Part shown: positions 23,060 through 32,837 of the stretch, in pieces
Layout: the number at the start of each line of letters is the position of its first letter
Position numbering within the stretch: the stretch's first letter is position 1
Source of the DNA: Chloroflexaceae bacterium
Lineage (GTDB): Bacteria > Chloroflexota > Chloroflexia > Chloroflexales > Chloroflexaceae
NCBI GenBank assembly: GCA_012034075.1
Contig: JAAURD010000026.1
Span: 1-33,886 of the forward strand
Length of the DNA stretch: 33,886 nucleotides
Reading direction: 5' to 3'
Program-made: the position numbers and the translations under genes
Notes under the pieces: generated by a model
Databases searched by the model: none
What the model was told of the DNA's origin: nothing
What the model saw: only the letters and a program-made list of their open reading frames with translations

Positions 23060-23861
23060 CTTTTTTACCACCGATACGGTTTGCATTGTCCATGACGATT
23101 GTGTCGCTACGCATGCGCTTGCGCCGCAGAGTGTCGATCTTATCGTGACCTCGCCGCCGTATAATGTGGATATTGCCTATGCCTCACACGCAGATGGTGG
23201 CTCGTATGCCAGCTATCTGGCATTTAGCGAGCAGTGGCTGGCGCGTTGTCTGGAGTGGCTCAAGGATGATGGTCGTCTGTGCCTGAATATTCCGCTGGAT
23301 AAAAATAAAGGTGGGCAGCAAAGCGTGGGCGCCGATCTGACCACCCTGGCAAAGCAGGTGGGCTATCAGTATCATTCGACGATTATCTGGAATGAGAGCA
23401 ACATTTCGCGGCGCACGGCCTGGGGCTCGTGGATGAGCGCCTCGGCGCCCTATGTGATTGCGCCGGTTGAGCTGATTGTGGTACTCTACAAACGGCAGTG
23501 GAAGAAAATCGACGGTCGGCGCGAGTCGGGCATTACGCGCGATGAGTTTATGGAGTGGACCAATGGGGTCTGGTCGTTTTCGGGCGAGAGTAAAAAACGC
23601 ATCGGTCATCCTGCGCCCTTTCCCAAAGAACTGCCACGCCGCTGTATCAAGCTCTTTAGCTTTGTGGGCGATACCGTGCTTGACCCGTTTATGGGTAGTG
23701 GCACGACCCTGATTGCGGCGGCGTTGCATGATCGTCTGGCGGTGGGCATCGATATTGATGCGGGCTATTGTGATCTGGCCCGGAAGCGGCTTCTGGCTGA
23801 AGCATCTATCGAGCAGCAGCGTTGGTATAACCTTGTTGAGCCTGGAGAGGTACAGGTGTAA
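23037..23861 (+). CDS. DNA methyltransferase (N6_N4_Mtase, beta class) inside the nuo operon
   Basis: An amino-methyltransferase of the N4-cytosine/N6-adenine type. Motif IV is VDLIVTSPPYNVD (TSPPYN at residues 38-43) near the N-terminus and the SAM-binding motif I is VLDPFMGSGTT (from about residue 216) near the C-terminus, with GIDIDAGYCDLARKRL after it. This IV-before-I order defines the beta class. The SPPY form is commoner in N4-cytosine enzymes, but base specificity cannot be assigned. The ATG at 23037 has GGAG 6 nt upstream and is preferred to 23025. It overlaps nuoE by 23 bp and stops 3 bp before nuoF. No restriction enzyme is adjacent, so it is an orphan methyltransferase here. Codon and base use match the nuo genes. 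Confidence 0.93.
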   Translation: MLPAPADSFFTTDTVCIVHDDCVATHALAPQSVDLIVTSPPYNVDIAYASHADGGSYASYLAFSEQWLARCLEWLKDDGRLCLNIPLDKNKGGQQSVGADLTTLAKQVGYQYHSTIIWNESNISRRTAWGSWMSASAPYVIAPVELIVVLYKRQWKKIDGRRESGITRDEFMEWTNGVWSFSGESKKRIGHPAPFPKELPRRCIKLFSFVGDTVLDPFMGSGTTLIAAALHDRLAVGIDIDAGYCDLARKRLLAEASIEQQRWYNLVEPGEVQV

Positions 23862-23864
23862 CTG

Positions 23865-25127
23865 ATGGTTCTGACTGAGCATATCATTCAGCGCGAACTG
23901 GATGTGCCAAATATCGCCAATTTTGATGTGTATCTGGCGCATCATGGGTACGAGGCGTTGCGCATCGCCCTGAGCCAGTATCAACCGGCTGATCTGGTCA
24001 AAATGGTCAAAGATGCCGGATTGCGTGGTCGTGGTGGCGCTGGTTTTCCCACCGGGGTAAAGTGGGGCTTTTTGCCGGCCGGGGTGTACCCACGTTATCT
24101 GCTCTGTAATTGTGATGAGAGCGAACCTGGAACGTTTAATAACCATCAGATTATCGATCTCAACCCGCATCAGCTGATTGAAGGCATTATTATCTCATCC
24201 TATGCGATTGAAGCAAATAAAGCCTATATTTACGCTCGTGGTGAGTTTGGAGCCGCTGCGCGGACCATGGAGCATGCGATTGCGCAGGCATATGCAGCCG
24301 GCTTTCTGGGCAAAAATATTCTGGGCAGTGGGTTTGATCTCGATATGTATGTGCATCGCGGTGCGGGGGCCTATATCTGCGGTGAAGAGACAGCGTTGAT
24401 GGACTCGCTCGAAGGCAAAATCGGTCAGCCACGCCTGAAACCGCCCTTTCCGGCGGTGGCCGGTCTCTATGGCAAGCCGACGATTATTAACAATGTGGAG
24501 ACCCTGGCAAATGTACCACCGATTGTACGCAAAGGGGTCGATTGGTACCGCAGCCATGGCACCGAAAAGAGTCCCGGCACCAAAGTCTTCTCACTGTGCG
24601 GGCATGTGCGCAAGCCAGGAAACTATGAACTGCCGTTTGGGGTTTCATTGCTCGATTTGATCTATGACCCGGCCTATGGTGACGGGATGATTGCCGACCG
24701 TGCAGTGAAAATTGTGGTACCTGGCGGTGCATCTGCGCCCTGGCTCACCGGTGATCAACTCAATATTCCGCTGGATTATGAGTCGCTTGCCAGTGCCGGG
24801 TCGATGCTCGGTTCGGGCGGCGTGATTGTGCTGAACGATACGGTGTCCGCGCCGCATGTGGCCTACAAAATGGACGAGTTCTTTAAGCATGAGAGCTGTG
24901 GCAAGTGTACCCCCTGTCGAGAAGGGACGCACTGGCTGGTGCGGGTGTTGCACCGTATGAACCACGGCCATGCGGAGACCGATGATATTCCGGTGCTGCA
25001 TGATATTTACCGCCAGATGGAAGGTAACTGCTTCTGTCTGCTCGGTGAAAGTGCGGTCATGCCGATTAAGAGTGCGCTGAAGCTCTTCCCAGAGGAATTT
25101 GAAGGCCTGACCCACATGAAGGGGTAG
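23865..25127 (+). CDS. nuoF: NADH-quinone oxidoreductase subunit F
   Basis: The 51-kDa NADH-oxidising subunit. It binds FMN and NADH through GLRGRGGAGFPTGVKWGF and GAGAYICGEETALMDSLEGK, and cluster N3 through ESCGKCTPCREGTHW plus the later Cys in GNCFCLLGESAV. All are intact at 420 residues. Its ribosome site lies within the end of the methyltransferase gene, so its translation is probably coupled to it. Confidence 0.97.
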   Translation: MVLTEHIIQRELDVPNIANFDVYLAHHGYEALRIALSQYQPADLVKMVKDAGLRGRGGAGFPTGVKWGFLPAGVYPRYLLCNCDESEPGTFNNHQIIDLNPHQLIEGIIISSYAIEANKAYIYARGEFGAAARTMEHAIAQAYAAGFLGKNILGSGFDLDMYVHRGAGAYICGEETALMDSLEGKIGQPRLKPPFPAVAGLYGKPTIINNVETLANVPPIVRKGVDWYRSHGTEKSPGTKVFSLCGHVRKPGNYELPFGVSLLDLIYDPAYGDGMIADRAVKIVVPGGASAPWLTGDQLNIPLDYESLASAGSMLGSGGVIVLNDTVSAPHVAYKMDEFFKHESCGKCTPCREGTHWLVRVLHRMNHGHAETDDIPVLHDIYRQMEGNCFCLLGESAVMPIKSALKLFPEEFEGLTHMKG

Positions 25128-25133
25128 CCATCC

Positions 25134-25158
25134 GTGTTGCAGTGTCAGTGTTGCAGTG
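25134..25158 (+). repeat. 11-bp direct repeat before nuoG
   Basis: GTGTTGCAGTG at 25134-25144 and again at 25148-25158, in the 63-bp gap between nuoF and nuoG. It may be a slippage product, and no function is suggested. Confidence 0.4.
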
Positions 25159-25190
25159 GTTGATAGGACGTCGCTAGAAGGGAGCGGTCT

Positions 25191-27981
25191 TTGGCTGACA
25201 TACATCTTACCGTTGATGGCGTGTCGGTAACGGTGCCGCCAGGAACAAACGTAGTTGATGCGGCTCGGAGTGTTGGTATTGCCATCCCGGTCTTCTGTTA
25301 TCACCCGCGTATGAAAGCGGTCGGGATGTGTCGGATGTGTCTGGTTGCAGTGGGTACGCCCAAATTAGATCGGGCAACCCGTGAACCAGTGCTTGATGAC
25401 CAGGGTCGTCAGGTGATCGCTATGATGCCCAAACTCCAGACTGCCTGCACGACGCCTGTGAGCGAGGGCATGGTTGTGCTGACCACCACGGAAGAGGTAC
25501 AATTTGCCCAGCGCGGTGTGTTAGAGTTTCTGCTCACCTCGCACCCGTTGGATTGCCCGGTGTGCGATAAAGGCGGCGAATGCCCGCTGCAAAATCTCAC
25601 GATGGAATGGGGGACCGGGCAATAGTCGCTTTGATTATAGCGATAAGATGCATTTTGAGAAACCGGTACGGCTGGGTGATTTGATTTTGCTCGACCGTGA
25701 GCGCTGTATTCTGTGTGGCCGGTGTGTACGATTTCAAGATGAGATAGCCGGCGATGCGGTGCTGGGGTATGGTACTCGTGGGCGGAACTGGCACATTATT
25801 AGCAAGAGTGACCCGCCATTTGATAGCAAATTCAGTGGCAATACCACCGATATCTGCCCGGTAGGAGCACTCACAACCGCCGACTTCCGTTTTCGCGCGC
25901 GCGCATGGGAACTCCGACCGGTACCCTCAATTTGCAATCATTGCCCAGTGGGCTGCAATATCACGTTTGATATGCGCTATCAGCAGATTATGCGGGTGAT
26001 GCCGCGTGAAAATGCAGCTGTCAATGATATCTGGATCTGTGATAAAGGCCGTTTTGGGCATCGCTTTGTGGAAAGTCAGGAGCGTTTGACCCAACCCCTA
26101 GTGCGGCGTGGGGATCGGCTCGAACCGGCCACCTGGAACGAAGCGCTTGATCTCATCGCAACACGTCTGGCCGACATCCAAGCCCGCCATGGCGGTGAGG
26201 CTATTGGCGGACTGGCCGGTGAACGTCTGGCGAACGAAGATCTGTTCCTGTTTCAACGGCTCTTCCGCGATATGTTGAATAGCCCGAATCTGGATCACCA
26301 TTGTGGTAGCCCGGCTGAACCACCCGACGATGAACTGGGCGTGCTACTTGGCCCTGGAAGCGGCACCAATCTGATGGAACTGGGCAAAGGCACGACCGTG
26401 CTGGTGATTGGCGCTGACCCGGAAGAAGAAGCACCGATCTATCGCTTGCGCCTGCGTGGCATTGCCGACCGTGGCGGTGAACTGATTGTGGCCCATACCC
26501 GCCCAACACGACTGGAAGCCTCGGCGACGCACGCGCTGCGTTATCGGCCCGGCAGTGGTGCGCTTCTGGCACGTGCGCTGCTGAGCCTGGTGTTTGCGCA
26601 AGTGGGCAGCAGTAAACTATCACAGCGCACACCAGGAATAGCCGAACTTGAAACAGCCGCGAAAAAGCTCAAACTGGCAAGCGCAGCGCAGGGCCTGGGA
26701 TTGGATGAAGCGGCGATCACCGCAGCGGCCGAGCGCATAATGCAGGCCGATCATGTGCTGATTGTGTATGGCGCTGACACATTGAGCAGTGGCCCATCAT
26801 TAGCCCATGATCTGGGCTGTCTCTTGCTGCTGCTGGGCAAAGCTGGCAAACCCAACAGCGGTATGCTGCCGCTGCTGCCCCAGGGCAACTCACGCGGTGC
26901 GCTCGATATGGGCATCCGCCCCGACAAAGGGCCGGGCTATACCGCACTCGAAAAGCGCGGTCTGAGTGCTGCCGAGATGTGGGGGGCTGCGCTGGAAGGT
27001 CGCATCCGCGCGATGTATGTGCTGGGCCTGGATCCCGCAGCGGTTCACCCGCAGACGCATGCAGCACTGGCCAAGCTCGATTTCCTGATTGTGCAAGATA
27101 TGTTCCTCAGCGAAACAGCGCAACAGGCTCACGTTGTGCTTCCCGCGGCCTCCGTCGTCGAACGCGATGGCAGCTATACCAATGCCGAGCGACGAGTGCA
27201 GCGTGCGCGTAAGGGCCGTGAAACGCCTGGTGAGAGCCGACCTGAGTGGCTTGTGATCCAGGACATTGCGCAGCGGCTCTCCGGGCTGATCCATGCATCC
27301 AATGGTCACGATGCCTCATCACGCAAGGCGGGCAAAGGCAAACGCAGTGAGCGCAAAGCAGCGAGTAGCGAGGAAGCCGCTGTGCTCAGTTCGTTGCTGC
27401 TACGCTGGGATTATATGACCGTAAGTGATGTTGCGTTGGACATTGCCGAAATAGTACCAGGCTATAGCGGTATCACCCACGAGGCCCTTGGACGTACCGG
27501 CACCATAGGCAACTGGGGCCGTCAGACCAATGAAGCATTCTACTACGATGGCACCAACTACGAAAATACCGAAGGCATCGGTATCCAATATCCGGCCCGA
27601 GCCGAACAGAGCAACTTCCGCTTCTCGGTCAAGCCGTATGAAGTAAAGCCATTCAGCGGCGATCAGCGTTACCCATTTGTGTTGCTGGTGCAAAAAGTGC
27701 TGTATGACAGCGACCCGCTGCTCCGCGACTCCCGTGTGCTGCCGCACGTCTCTGCGGCGTATGTTGCGCTGAACACCGCCGATGCCCAACGCCTGGGCAT
27801 TCGCTCCGGCGCACGCGTGCGGGTGACATCCGCCGCCGGTAGCCTGGAGTTGTCCGCACGCGTGTTTGCCGACATGCCCGCAGGCAGTGTCCTGATCCCA
27901 GCATTGCTCGCTGATGCGCCAGTGGCCCAATTGCAGACCGGGCCACAAACACGTGTCACGGTGGAATTGATAGAAGGGTAG
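25191..27981 (+). CDS. nuoG: NADH-quinone oxidoreductase subunit G (single-base frameshift)
   Basis: The 75-kDa subunit, which carries several clusters. Visible in order are the [2Fe-2S] ligands in FCYHPRMKAVGMCRMCLV, the N5 motif HPLDCPVCDKGGECPLQ, the 4Fe-4S set in RCILCGRCVRFQDEIAG with a later TDICPVGALT, the molybdopterin-type domain starting CNHCPVGCNITFDMRY, and a C-terminal dinucleotide-binding-like domain. The frame breaks at 25607-25613: TGGGGGACC with one G removed reads WGPGNSRFDYSDKM, the usual family sequence, giving 929 residues. Translation appears to start at TTG (25191) behind AGAAGGGAG. Without the correction, two products of 144 and about 777 residues would result. Confidence 0.93.
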
Positions 27982-27990
27982 ACCATCAGA

Positions 27991-29235
27991 ATGGATGATA
28001 TCGTCGTTCAGGTGCTCATTATGCTGGTACAGGTGGTTGTGTTGGTGCTCGCCATAAGCACGGGCTTTGCCTATCTAACGCTGTTTGAGCGGCGTTTGCT
28101 AGCACGTATGCAAAACCGGGTCGGCCCCAATCGCGCTGGCCCTGGTGGCTTTCTGCAACCCGCCGCCGATGCGGTCAAACTTTTCTTTAAAGAGGATGTC
28201 ATCCCGACCCTAGTTGATCGTGGCGTCTACCTGCTGGCACCGGCCCTGGCCGTCATTCCTGCACTGTTGATCTGGGCCGTGATTCCTTTTGGCTGTTTGA
28301 ATATCGCTGGTGATTACCAGGCATGTTTTGCCGACCCCGCGACCAATCCCAACCTGCACAATATCTTTCAGCTTGCCGATATCGATATCGGGGTGCTCTA
28401 TCTGCTCGCTATCACCTCTATTGGCGTGTATGGCATTACACTAGCGGGCTGGGCTAGCAATAGCAAATATGCTATGCTCGGCGGTATTCGCGCTTCAGCT
28501 CAGCTCATATCGTATGAACTGGCGCTGAGTTCGGCCGTGCTGGCAGCCGTGATGATGGCGGGCACCTTAAGCACCCATGAGGTTATCTACCAACAGATGA
28601 CCATGTGGTTTGTGATTCCACAGCTGTTGGGGTTTGTGCTCTTTTTGATCAGTGGGACAGCTGAACTGGTACGGGCGCCTTTTGATCTGGTAGAAGCCGA
28701 ACAGGAATTGACCAGCGGCTATAATGCCGAATATGGCTCGATGAAGTTTGCCCTCTTCTTTATGTCCGAATACATCAAGATGATTGCGATCAGCGCCATC
28801 GCGGTGACGCTCTATCTGGGAGGCTGGAATGCGCCGGGGCTGGAGTTGCTCGGTTCGCTGATGACTGGGATGGCTGGTCCACTCGTCGGCTCTATTGCGG
28901 TGGGTCTGGCTTCGTTCCTGGTGTTCCTGGTCAAAGTGGTGCTTATCCTCTTCCTTTTCGTCTGGATGCGTGCCTCATGGCCGCGTGTGCGTTATGATAA
29001 ACTGATGTATATGGGCTGGAAATGGCTACTCCCGCTGGCATTGCTCAATGTTGCCATGACCGCAGTCTTCGTGGTAGTGTTACCCGATGCGTTGATCCAT
29101 TCCGTGGCCTTGTTTGTCGCAAGCCTGGTGGTGATGGCCGTTGCCTATGTGGTATCAAGTCGGGTTAAGCCCGCACCATCACGATCACGCATCAAGATGG
29201 TGCAGCCGGAAGTTCCTCGGCGTCCATCATCATAG
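27991..29235 (+). CDS. nuoH: NADH-quinone oxidoreductase subunit H
   Basis: A membrane subunit of about eight helices that shapes the quinone chamber. Conserved loops are [20 protein letters not shown] followed by KLFFKED, and [20 protein letters not shown] followed by FMSEYIKM. At 414 residues it is longer than average because of a C-terminal basic tail ([19 protein letters not shown]). Starts 9 bp after nuoG. Confidence 0.96.
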   Translation: MDDIVVQVLIMLVQVVVLVLAISTGFAYLTLFERRLLARMQNRVGPNRAGPGGFLQPAADAVKLFFKEDVIPTLVDRGVYLLAPALAVIPALLIWAVIPFGCLNIAGDYQACFADPATNPNLHNIFQLADIDIGVLYLLAITSIGVYGITLAGWASNSKYAMLGGIRASAQLISYELALSSAVLAAVMMAGTLSTHEVIYQQMTMWFVIPQLLGFVLFLISGTAELVRAPFDLVEAEQELTSGYNAEYGSMKFALFFMSEYIKMIAISAIAVTLYLGGWNAPGLELLGSLMTGMAGPLVGSIAVGLASFLVFLVKVVLILFLFVWMRASWPRVRYDKLMYMGWKWLLPLALLNVAMTAVFVVVLPDALIHSVALFVASLVVMAVAYVVSSRVKPAPSRSRIKMVQPEVPRRPSS

Positions 29236-29361
29236 CGGCACGAGCGACCTATGCCTATGATACGATGGGTTATCCGAGAGATGTTGAGTGGAGATTGAGC
29301 ACGAAAAACGATGTTCATCGGTTCGTATAGAGACATACACATGACTAGATAAGGAGTGCTC

Positions 29362-29862
29362 ATGTTTGGGGAACTCTTGAAAGGGTTGCAGACAACCCTC
29401 CGATATATGTTCCGTCCACCCGTTACGGTGCAGTATCCAGACGTGAAACGGCCAGTGCGTGAACGCTTTCGCGGCCGTCATGAATTAAAGCGCTTTGCCA
29501 ATGGGCAGGAACGCTGCATTGGCTGCTCGCTCTGTTCGGCGGCATGTCCGGCCGATGCGATCCTGGTGGTGCCGGCCGAAAATAATCTCGAACAGCCCAC
29601 ATCGCCTGGCGAGCGCTATGCCGCAACCTATGAAATCAACATGCTGCGCTGTATCTTTTGTGGGTACTGTGAGGATGCCTGTCCTACCAATGCCATTGTG
29701 CTTGAGCATCAATATGAGCTCTCGTTCTATGATCGCCAGACATCAATTTATACCAAAGACATGTTGCTGGTGCCACCCGATCAAGGCCACGGCGAGATAC
29801 CGCCGATCTTAACCCAACTGGGCGATAAACGTCCGAGCCCGCCAGCACAGATTGATCTGTGA
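29362..29862 (+). CDS. nuoI: NADH-quinone oxidoreductase subunit I
   Basis: A ferredoxin-like subunit with two [4Fe-4S] clusters (N6a, N6b): RCIGCSLCSAACPADAI and RCIFCGYCEDACPTNAIVLE. An N-terminal amphipathic segment (LLKGLQTTLRYMFRPPVTVQ) docks it to the membrane arm. The ATG at 29362 is ideally spaced from AAGGAG (29351-29356). A 126-bp gap without a clear element separates it from nuoH. Confidence 0.96.
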   Translation: MFGELLKGLQTTLRYMFRPPVTVQYPDVKRPVRERFRGRHELKRFANGQERCIGCSLCSAACPADAILVVPAENNLEQPTSPGERYAATYEINMLRCIFCGYCEDACPTNAIVLEHQYELSFYDRQTSIYTKDMLLVPPDQGHGEIPPILTQLGDKRPSPPAQIDL

Positions 29863-29930
29863 TTTCGGATACATGGTGTTGTTGCAACCAGATGACACAG
29901 ACGGTCAGGCAATCGTGCCGACCCAGGAAG

Positions 29931-29969
29931 GCGTAAAACAGATCAGACCCGCTTCGGGGTGTTTTGCGT
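29931..29969 (+). promoter_or_regulatory. stem-loop between nuoI and nuoJ
   Basis: GCGTAAAACA (29931-29940) pairs with TGTTTTGCGT (29960-29969; two G-U pairs), enclosing an inner CCCG-CTT-CGGG hairpin. It lies in the 135-bp gap between nuoI and nuoJ, about 30 nt before the nuoJ start. No U-tract follows, so mRNA processing or partial termination is more likely than a full stop. Confidence 0.45.
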
Positions 29970-29997
29970 CCTCGCCCTTTCTTGAGATGAGGTCTTT

Positions 29998-30531
29998 ATG
30001 GAATTTGTGATGTTCTTCGCAACAGCAGCGATTGCACTCATCGGCGCTCTTGCCATGGTACTTAGCCCCAATGCCGTTCACAGTGCGCTCTTCTTATTGC
30101 TCAATTTTGCGGCAATCTCGGTGCTGTTTTTACTGCTCCGTTCACCCTTTCTCTTTGCCATTCAGCTGACCGTCTATGCCGGCGCGATTATGGTGCTCTT
30201 TCTCTTTGTAGTGATGTTATTGGGCGCTGAGCGGGCCGATGCGACCCAGGACCGGCTGGCCTGGCAACGTCCCCTGGCACTCGGCTTAGCACTTGTGCTG
30301 CTCATCGAAGCGGTCTTTATCAGCGTGACCACTATTCCTCAGACCCCCGCGGTCGCCAGCCCTGAAGCAGAGGCGTTTGCCGCACCGGCCAATCTGGGGA
30401 GTGTGCTGCTCACGACCTATGTGTTACCATTGCAAATCACCGGGATTATTTTGCTCGTCGCGATTGTTGGCGTGGTGGTGCTCAATCAACGGGCGCGATT
30501 ACGCCATTCGCTTGAGTTAGAACAGAAGTGA
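29998..30531 (+). CDS. nuoJ: NADH-quinone oxidoreductase subunit J
   Basis: A five-helix membrane subunit with the family pattern [20 protein letters not shown] and [20 protein letters not shown], whose pi-bulge helix moves during coupling. The C-terminal helix ([16 protein letters not shown]) is present. 177 residues, typical. A TGAGGTC site precedes the ATG. Confidence 0.95.
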   Translation: MEFVMFFATAAIALIGALAMVLSPNAVHSALFLLLNFAAISVLFLLLRSPFLFAIQLTVYAGAIMVLFLFVVMLLGAERADATQDRLAWQRPLALGLALVLLIEAVFISVTTIPQTPAVASPEAEAFAAPANLGSVLLTTYVLPLQITGIILLVAIVGVVVLNQRARLRHSLELEQK

Positions 30532-30553
30532 CCAGACAGCAAGGGATAGCGCT

Positions 30554-30856
30554 ATGGTACCCACAGACTACTATGTGTTGCTCAGTGCAGCCCTGTTCAC
30601 CATTGGTGTGCTAGGCGTATTGCTGCGACGCAATGCGATTGTGTTGTTTATGTCGGTTGAATTGATGCTGAACGCGGCAAATCTCGCACTCGTTGCATTT
30701 GCCTATCGGCATGCCAATATTGATGGTCAGGTGCTCGTCTTTTTTGTCATCTCCGTTGCCGCCGCCGAAGTAGCAGTGGGTCTCGCCCTGCTGGTGACCA
30801 TCTTTCGTACCCGCAGTACCACCGATGTTGATGAAGTAAGTACGCTACGCGGATAG
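30554..30856 (+). CDS. nuoK: NADH-quinone oxidoreductase subunit K
   Basis: A 100-residue, three-helix subunit with the buried glutamates of the proton path in [20 protein letters not shown] and [18 protein letters not shown]. Starts 22 bp after nuoJ. Confidence 0.96.
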   Translation: MVPTDYYVLLSAALFTIGVLGVLLRRNAIVLFMSVELMLNAANLALVAFAYRHANIDGQVLVFFVISVAAAEVAVGLALLVTIFRTRSTTDVDEVSTLRG

Positions 30857-30880
30857 GTGGCGCAAGGAGACAGATAAACT

Positions 30881-32830
30881 ATGGCAAACGTTCTGTGGCT
30901 TATTCCGCTCTTGCCACTGCTTGGGTTTCTCTTGAACGTACTGGTCGTCTGGCGCGATAGTGATGCCGCCCGGCGTGAACGCAATGCTGGCTATATTGCC
31001 TGTGGCGCGGTCGGTCTAGCCTTTGTGCTCGCGTTTATCGCGTTCATTGAGCTCGCCATGTTACCGCACGAAGAGCAGCATATGCATGTGGTACTCTGGG
31101 AGTGGATCAACACGGGGAGCTTTTCTGTACCCATTGGTCTGCTCTTCGACCCGCTCTCATCAGTTATGGTGTTGCTGGTCACCGGTGTTGGCACACTCAT
31201 CCATGTCTACTCCATCGGTTATATGCATAATGATGAACGGGTGGTGCGTTATTTTGCCTATCTCAACCTGTTCATTGTCATGATGCTGATGCTGGTCATG
31301 GCCGACAATCTCCTGTTGCTCTTCCTTGGCTGGGAAGGTGTGGGCTTGTGTTCCTTCTTGCTGATTGGTCACTGGTTTGAGCGCAAGACCGCCAGCGATG
31401 CCGCCGTGAAAGCCTTCGTGGTCAACCGTATTGGCGATGCGGGCATGCTGCTGGCTATGATGACCATCTTTGCTCATTTTGGCACCCTGAGCTTTGTGGG
31501 CGAAGAGAGCTTTCTGGAGCGTGCACGTGAGATTGCCGGGCAATATGTAACGATACCGGGGCAACCCACCTGGATTTTGCTCACCACGGGCATCTCGTTG
31601 CTACTGCTCGTTGGGGTCACCGGCAAATCCGCCCAATTGCCGCTCTTTGTCTGGCTGCCCGATGCAATGGCGGGTCCGACCCCCGTATCGGCCCTGATCC
31701 ATGCCGCAACCATGGTCACCGCCGGTGTCTATCTGATGGCTCGTACCCATTCGATCTTTACGCTCTCACCTACGGCGCAGAGTGTCGTGACCTTTGTAGG
31801 CGTCGCAACCGCCCTGATCGGCGGAACCGCCGCGATTGCGCAATGGGATATTAAACGCGTGCTAGCTTACTCCACCGTGTCGCAGCTTGGCTATATGGTC
31901 GCTGCCGCCGGTATGGGCGCCTATGCCGTTGCCATTTTCCATCTGCTCACCCACGGCATCTTTAAAGCCCTGCTCTTTCTTGCCAGCGGCTCGGTCATCC
32001 ACGGTGCGCACGATGTACAGGATATGCGGCGCATGGGTGGCTTGCGTAAGGCAATGCCCACAACGTTTCGGGTCTATGCGATTGGTGCAATTGCCCTGGC
32101 AGGCATCTTCCCGCTCGCTGGTTTCTGGAGCAAGGATGAGATTCTGGCAACTGCCTGGGGCAAAGGCCAGATTGGCATCTTCGCTATCCTGTTTATCACT
32201 TCCATGTTGACCGCATTCTATATGGGTCGGCAAATCGCGCTGGTCTTCTTTGGCGAGCAACGTGATTCCAGCTACCACGCCCATGAGAGCGGACCCATGA
32301 TGACCTGGCCGCTCTGGATCCTCGCCGTCGGTGCCGTGATTGGTGGTGCGATGAACTTGCCCGTGCTCCATACGCTCACCCACTGGTTAGAGCCAGTGCT
32401 TGAAGAAGAGGGCAAAGCGTTTGATCTCACAACGCTCATCCTGGCGCTGGTTGCCACCGGTGCCGCAGTTGGTTCGGCCTATGGTGGTCTGCGCTATTAT
32501 ATGCACAACGCCCATCGCATTAAACCCAATCGCCAGGATCCGCTCTACCGTTATTTTGGCGACATCTGGAATATGTTTGAAGAAGCATGGTACGTAGACC
32601 AGACCTATGAGCGTTACACCGTCGTGCCTTGGTACCGCTCGCTTGCCGGTTTCCTTGGTGAGATCTTTGATCCCCAGGGCATTGATGGCATGGTGCATGG
32701 TGTTGCCCGGCTGGTGCAGGGTGCCGCCGCCGGGGTGCGACTGGTGCAAAATGGCTATGTCCGCACCTATGCGCTGGTCTTTCTGACAGGGGTTATCGCA
32801 ATCATTGGCTATCTCGTGATAGCATGGTGA
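30881..32830 (+). CDS. nuoL: NADH-quinone oxidoreductase subunit L
   Basis: An antiporter-like proton pump subunit, 649 residues. Key conserved blocks are LFLGWEGVGLCSFLLIGHWF with the essential Glu, FVWLPDAMAGPTPVSALIHA, and LFLASGSVIHGAHDVQDMRR. The C-terminal part after residue 500 includes the long lateral helix and a final membrane anchor (ALVFLTGVIAIIGYLVIAW). 24 bp after nuoK, 7 bp before nuoM. Confidence 0.97.
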   Translation: MANVLWLIPLLPLLGFLLNVLVVWRDSDAARRERNAGYIACGAVGLAFVLAFIAFIELAMLPHEEQHMHVVLWEWINTGSFSVPIGLLFDPLSSVMVLLVTGVGTLIHVYSIGYMHNDERVVRYFAYLNLFIVMMLMLVMADNLLLLFLGWEGVGLCSFLLIGHWFERKTASDAAVKAFVVNRIGDAGMLLAMMTIFAHFGTLSFVGEESFLERAREIAGQYVTIPGQPTWILLTTGISLLLLVGVTGKSAQLPLFVWLPDAMAGPTPVSALIHAATMVTAGVYLMARTHSIFTLSPTAQSVVTFVGVATALIGGTAAIAQWDIKRVLAYSTVSQLGYMVAAAGMGAYAVAIFHLLTHGIFKALLFLASGSVIHGAHDVQDMRRMGGLRKAMPTTFRVYAIGAIALAGIFPLAGFWSKDEILATAWGKGQIGIFAILFITSMLTAFYMGRQIALVFFGEQRDSSYHAHESGPMMTWPLWILAVGAVIGGAMNLPVLHTLTHWLEPVLEEEGKAFDLTTLILALVATGAAVGSAYGGLRYYMHNAHRIKPNRQDPLYRYFGDIWNMFEEAWYVDQTYERYTVVPWYRSLAGFLGEIFDPQGIDGMVHGVARLVQGAAAGVRLVQNGYVRTYALVFLTGVIAIIGYLVIAW

Positions 32831-32837
32831 AAGAACA

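Noticed and set aside
23037..23861. Restriction-modification system
   Set aside because: No endonuclease or specificity gene is next to the methyltransferase. The Uma2 and Rpn-like genes are more than 10 kb away and belong to families that do not normally pair with it.
23184..24170. A 328-codon minus-strand frame opposite the methyltransferase and nuoF
   Set aside because: It crosses two well-supported genes and shows no family features.
25648..27981. Treating the second part of nuoG as a separate gene with its own start
   Set aside because: The sequence upstream of 25648 in that frame (NSRFDYSDKM) is normal NuoG and joins to the first part by one base, so a split gene is not needed.
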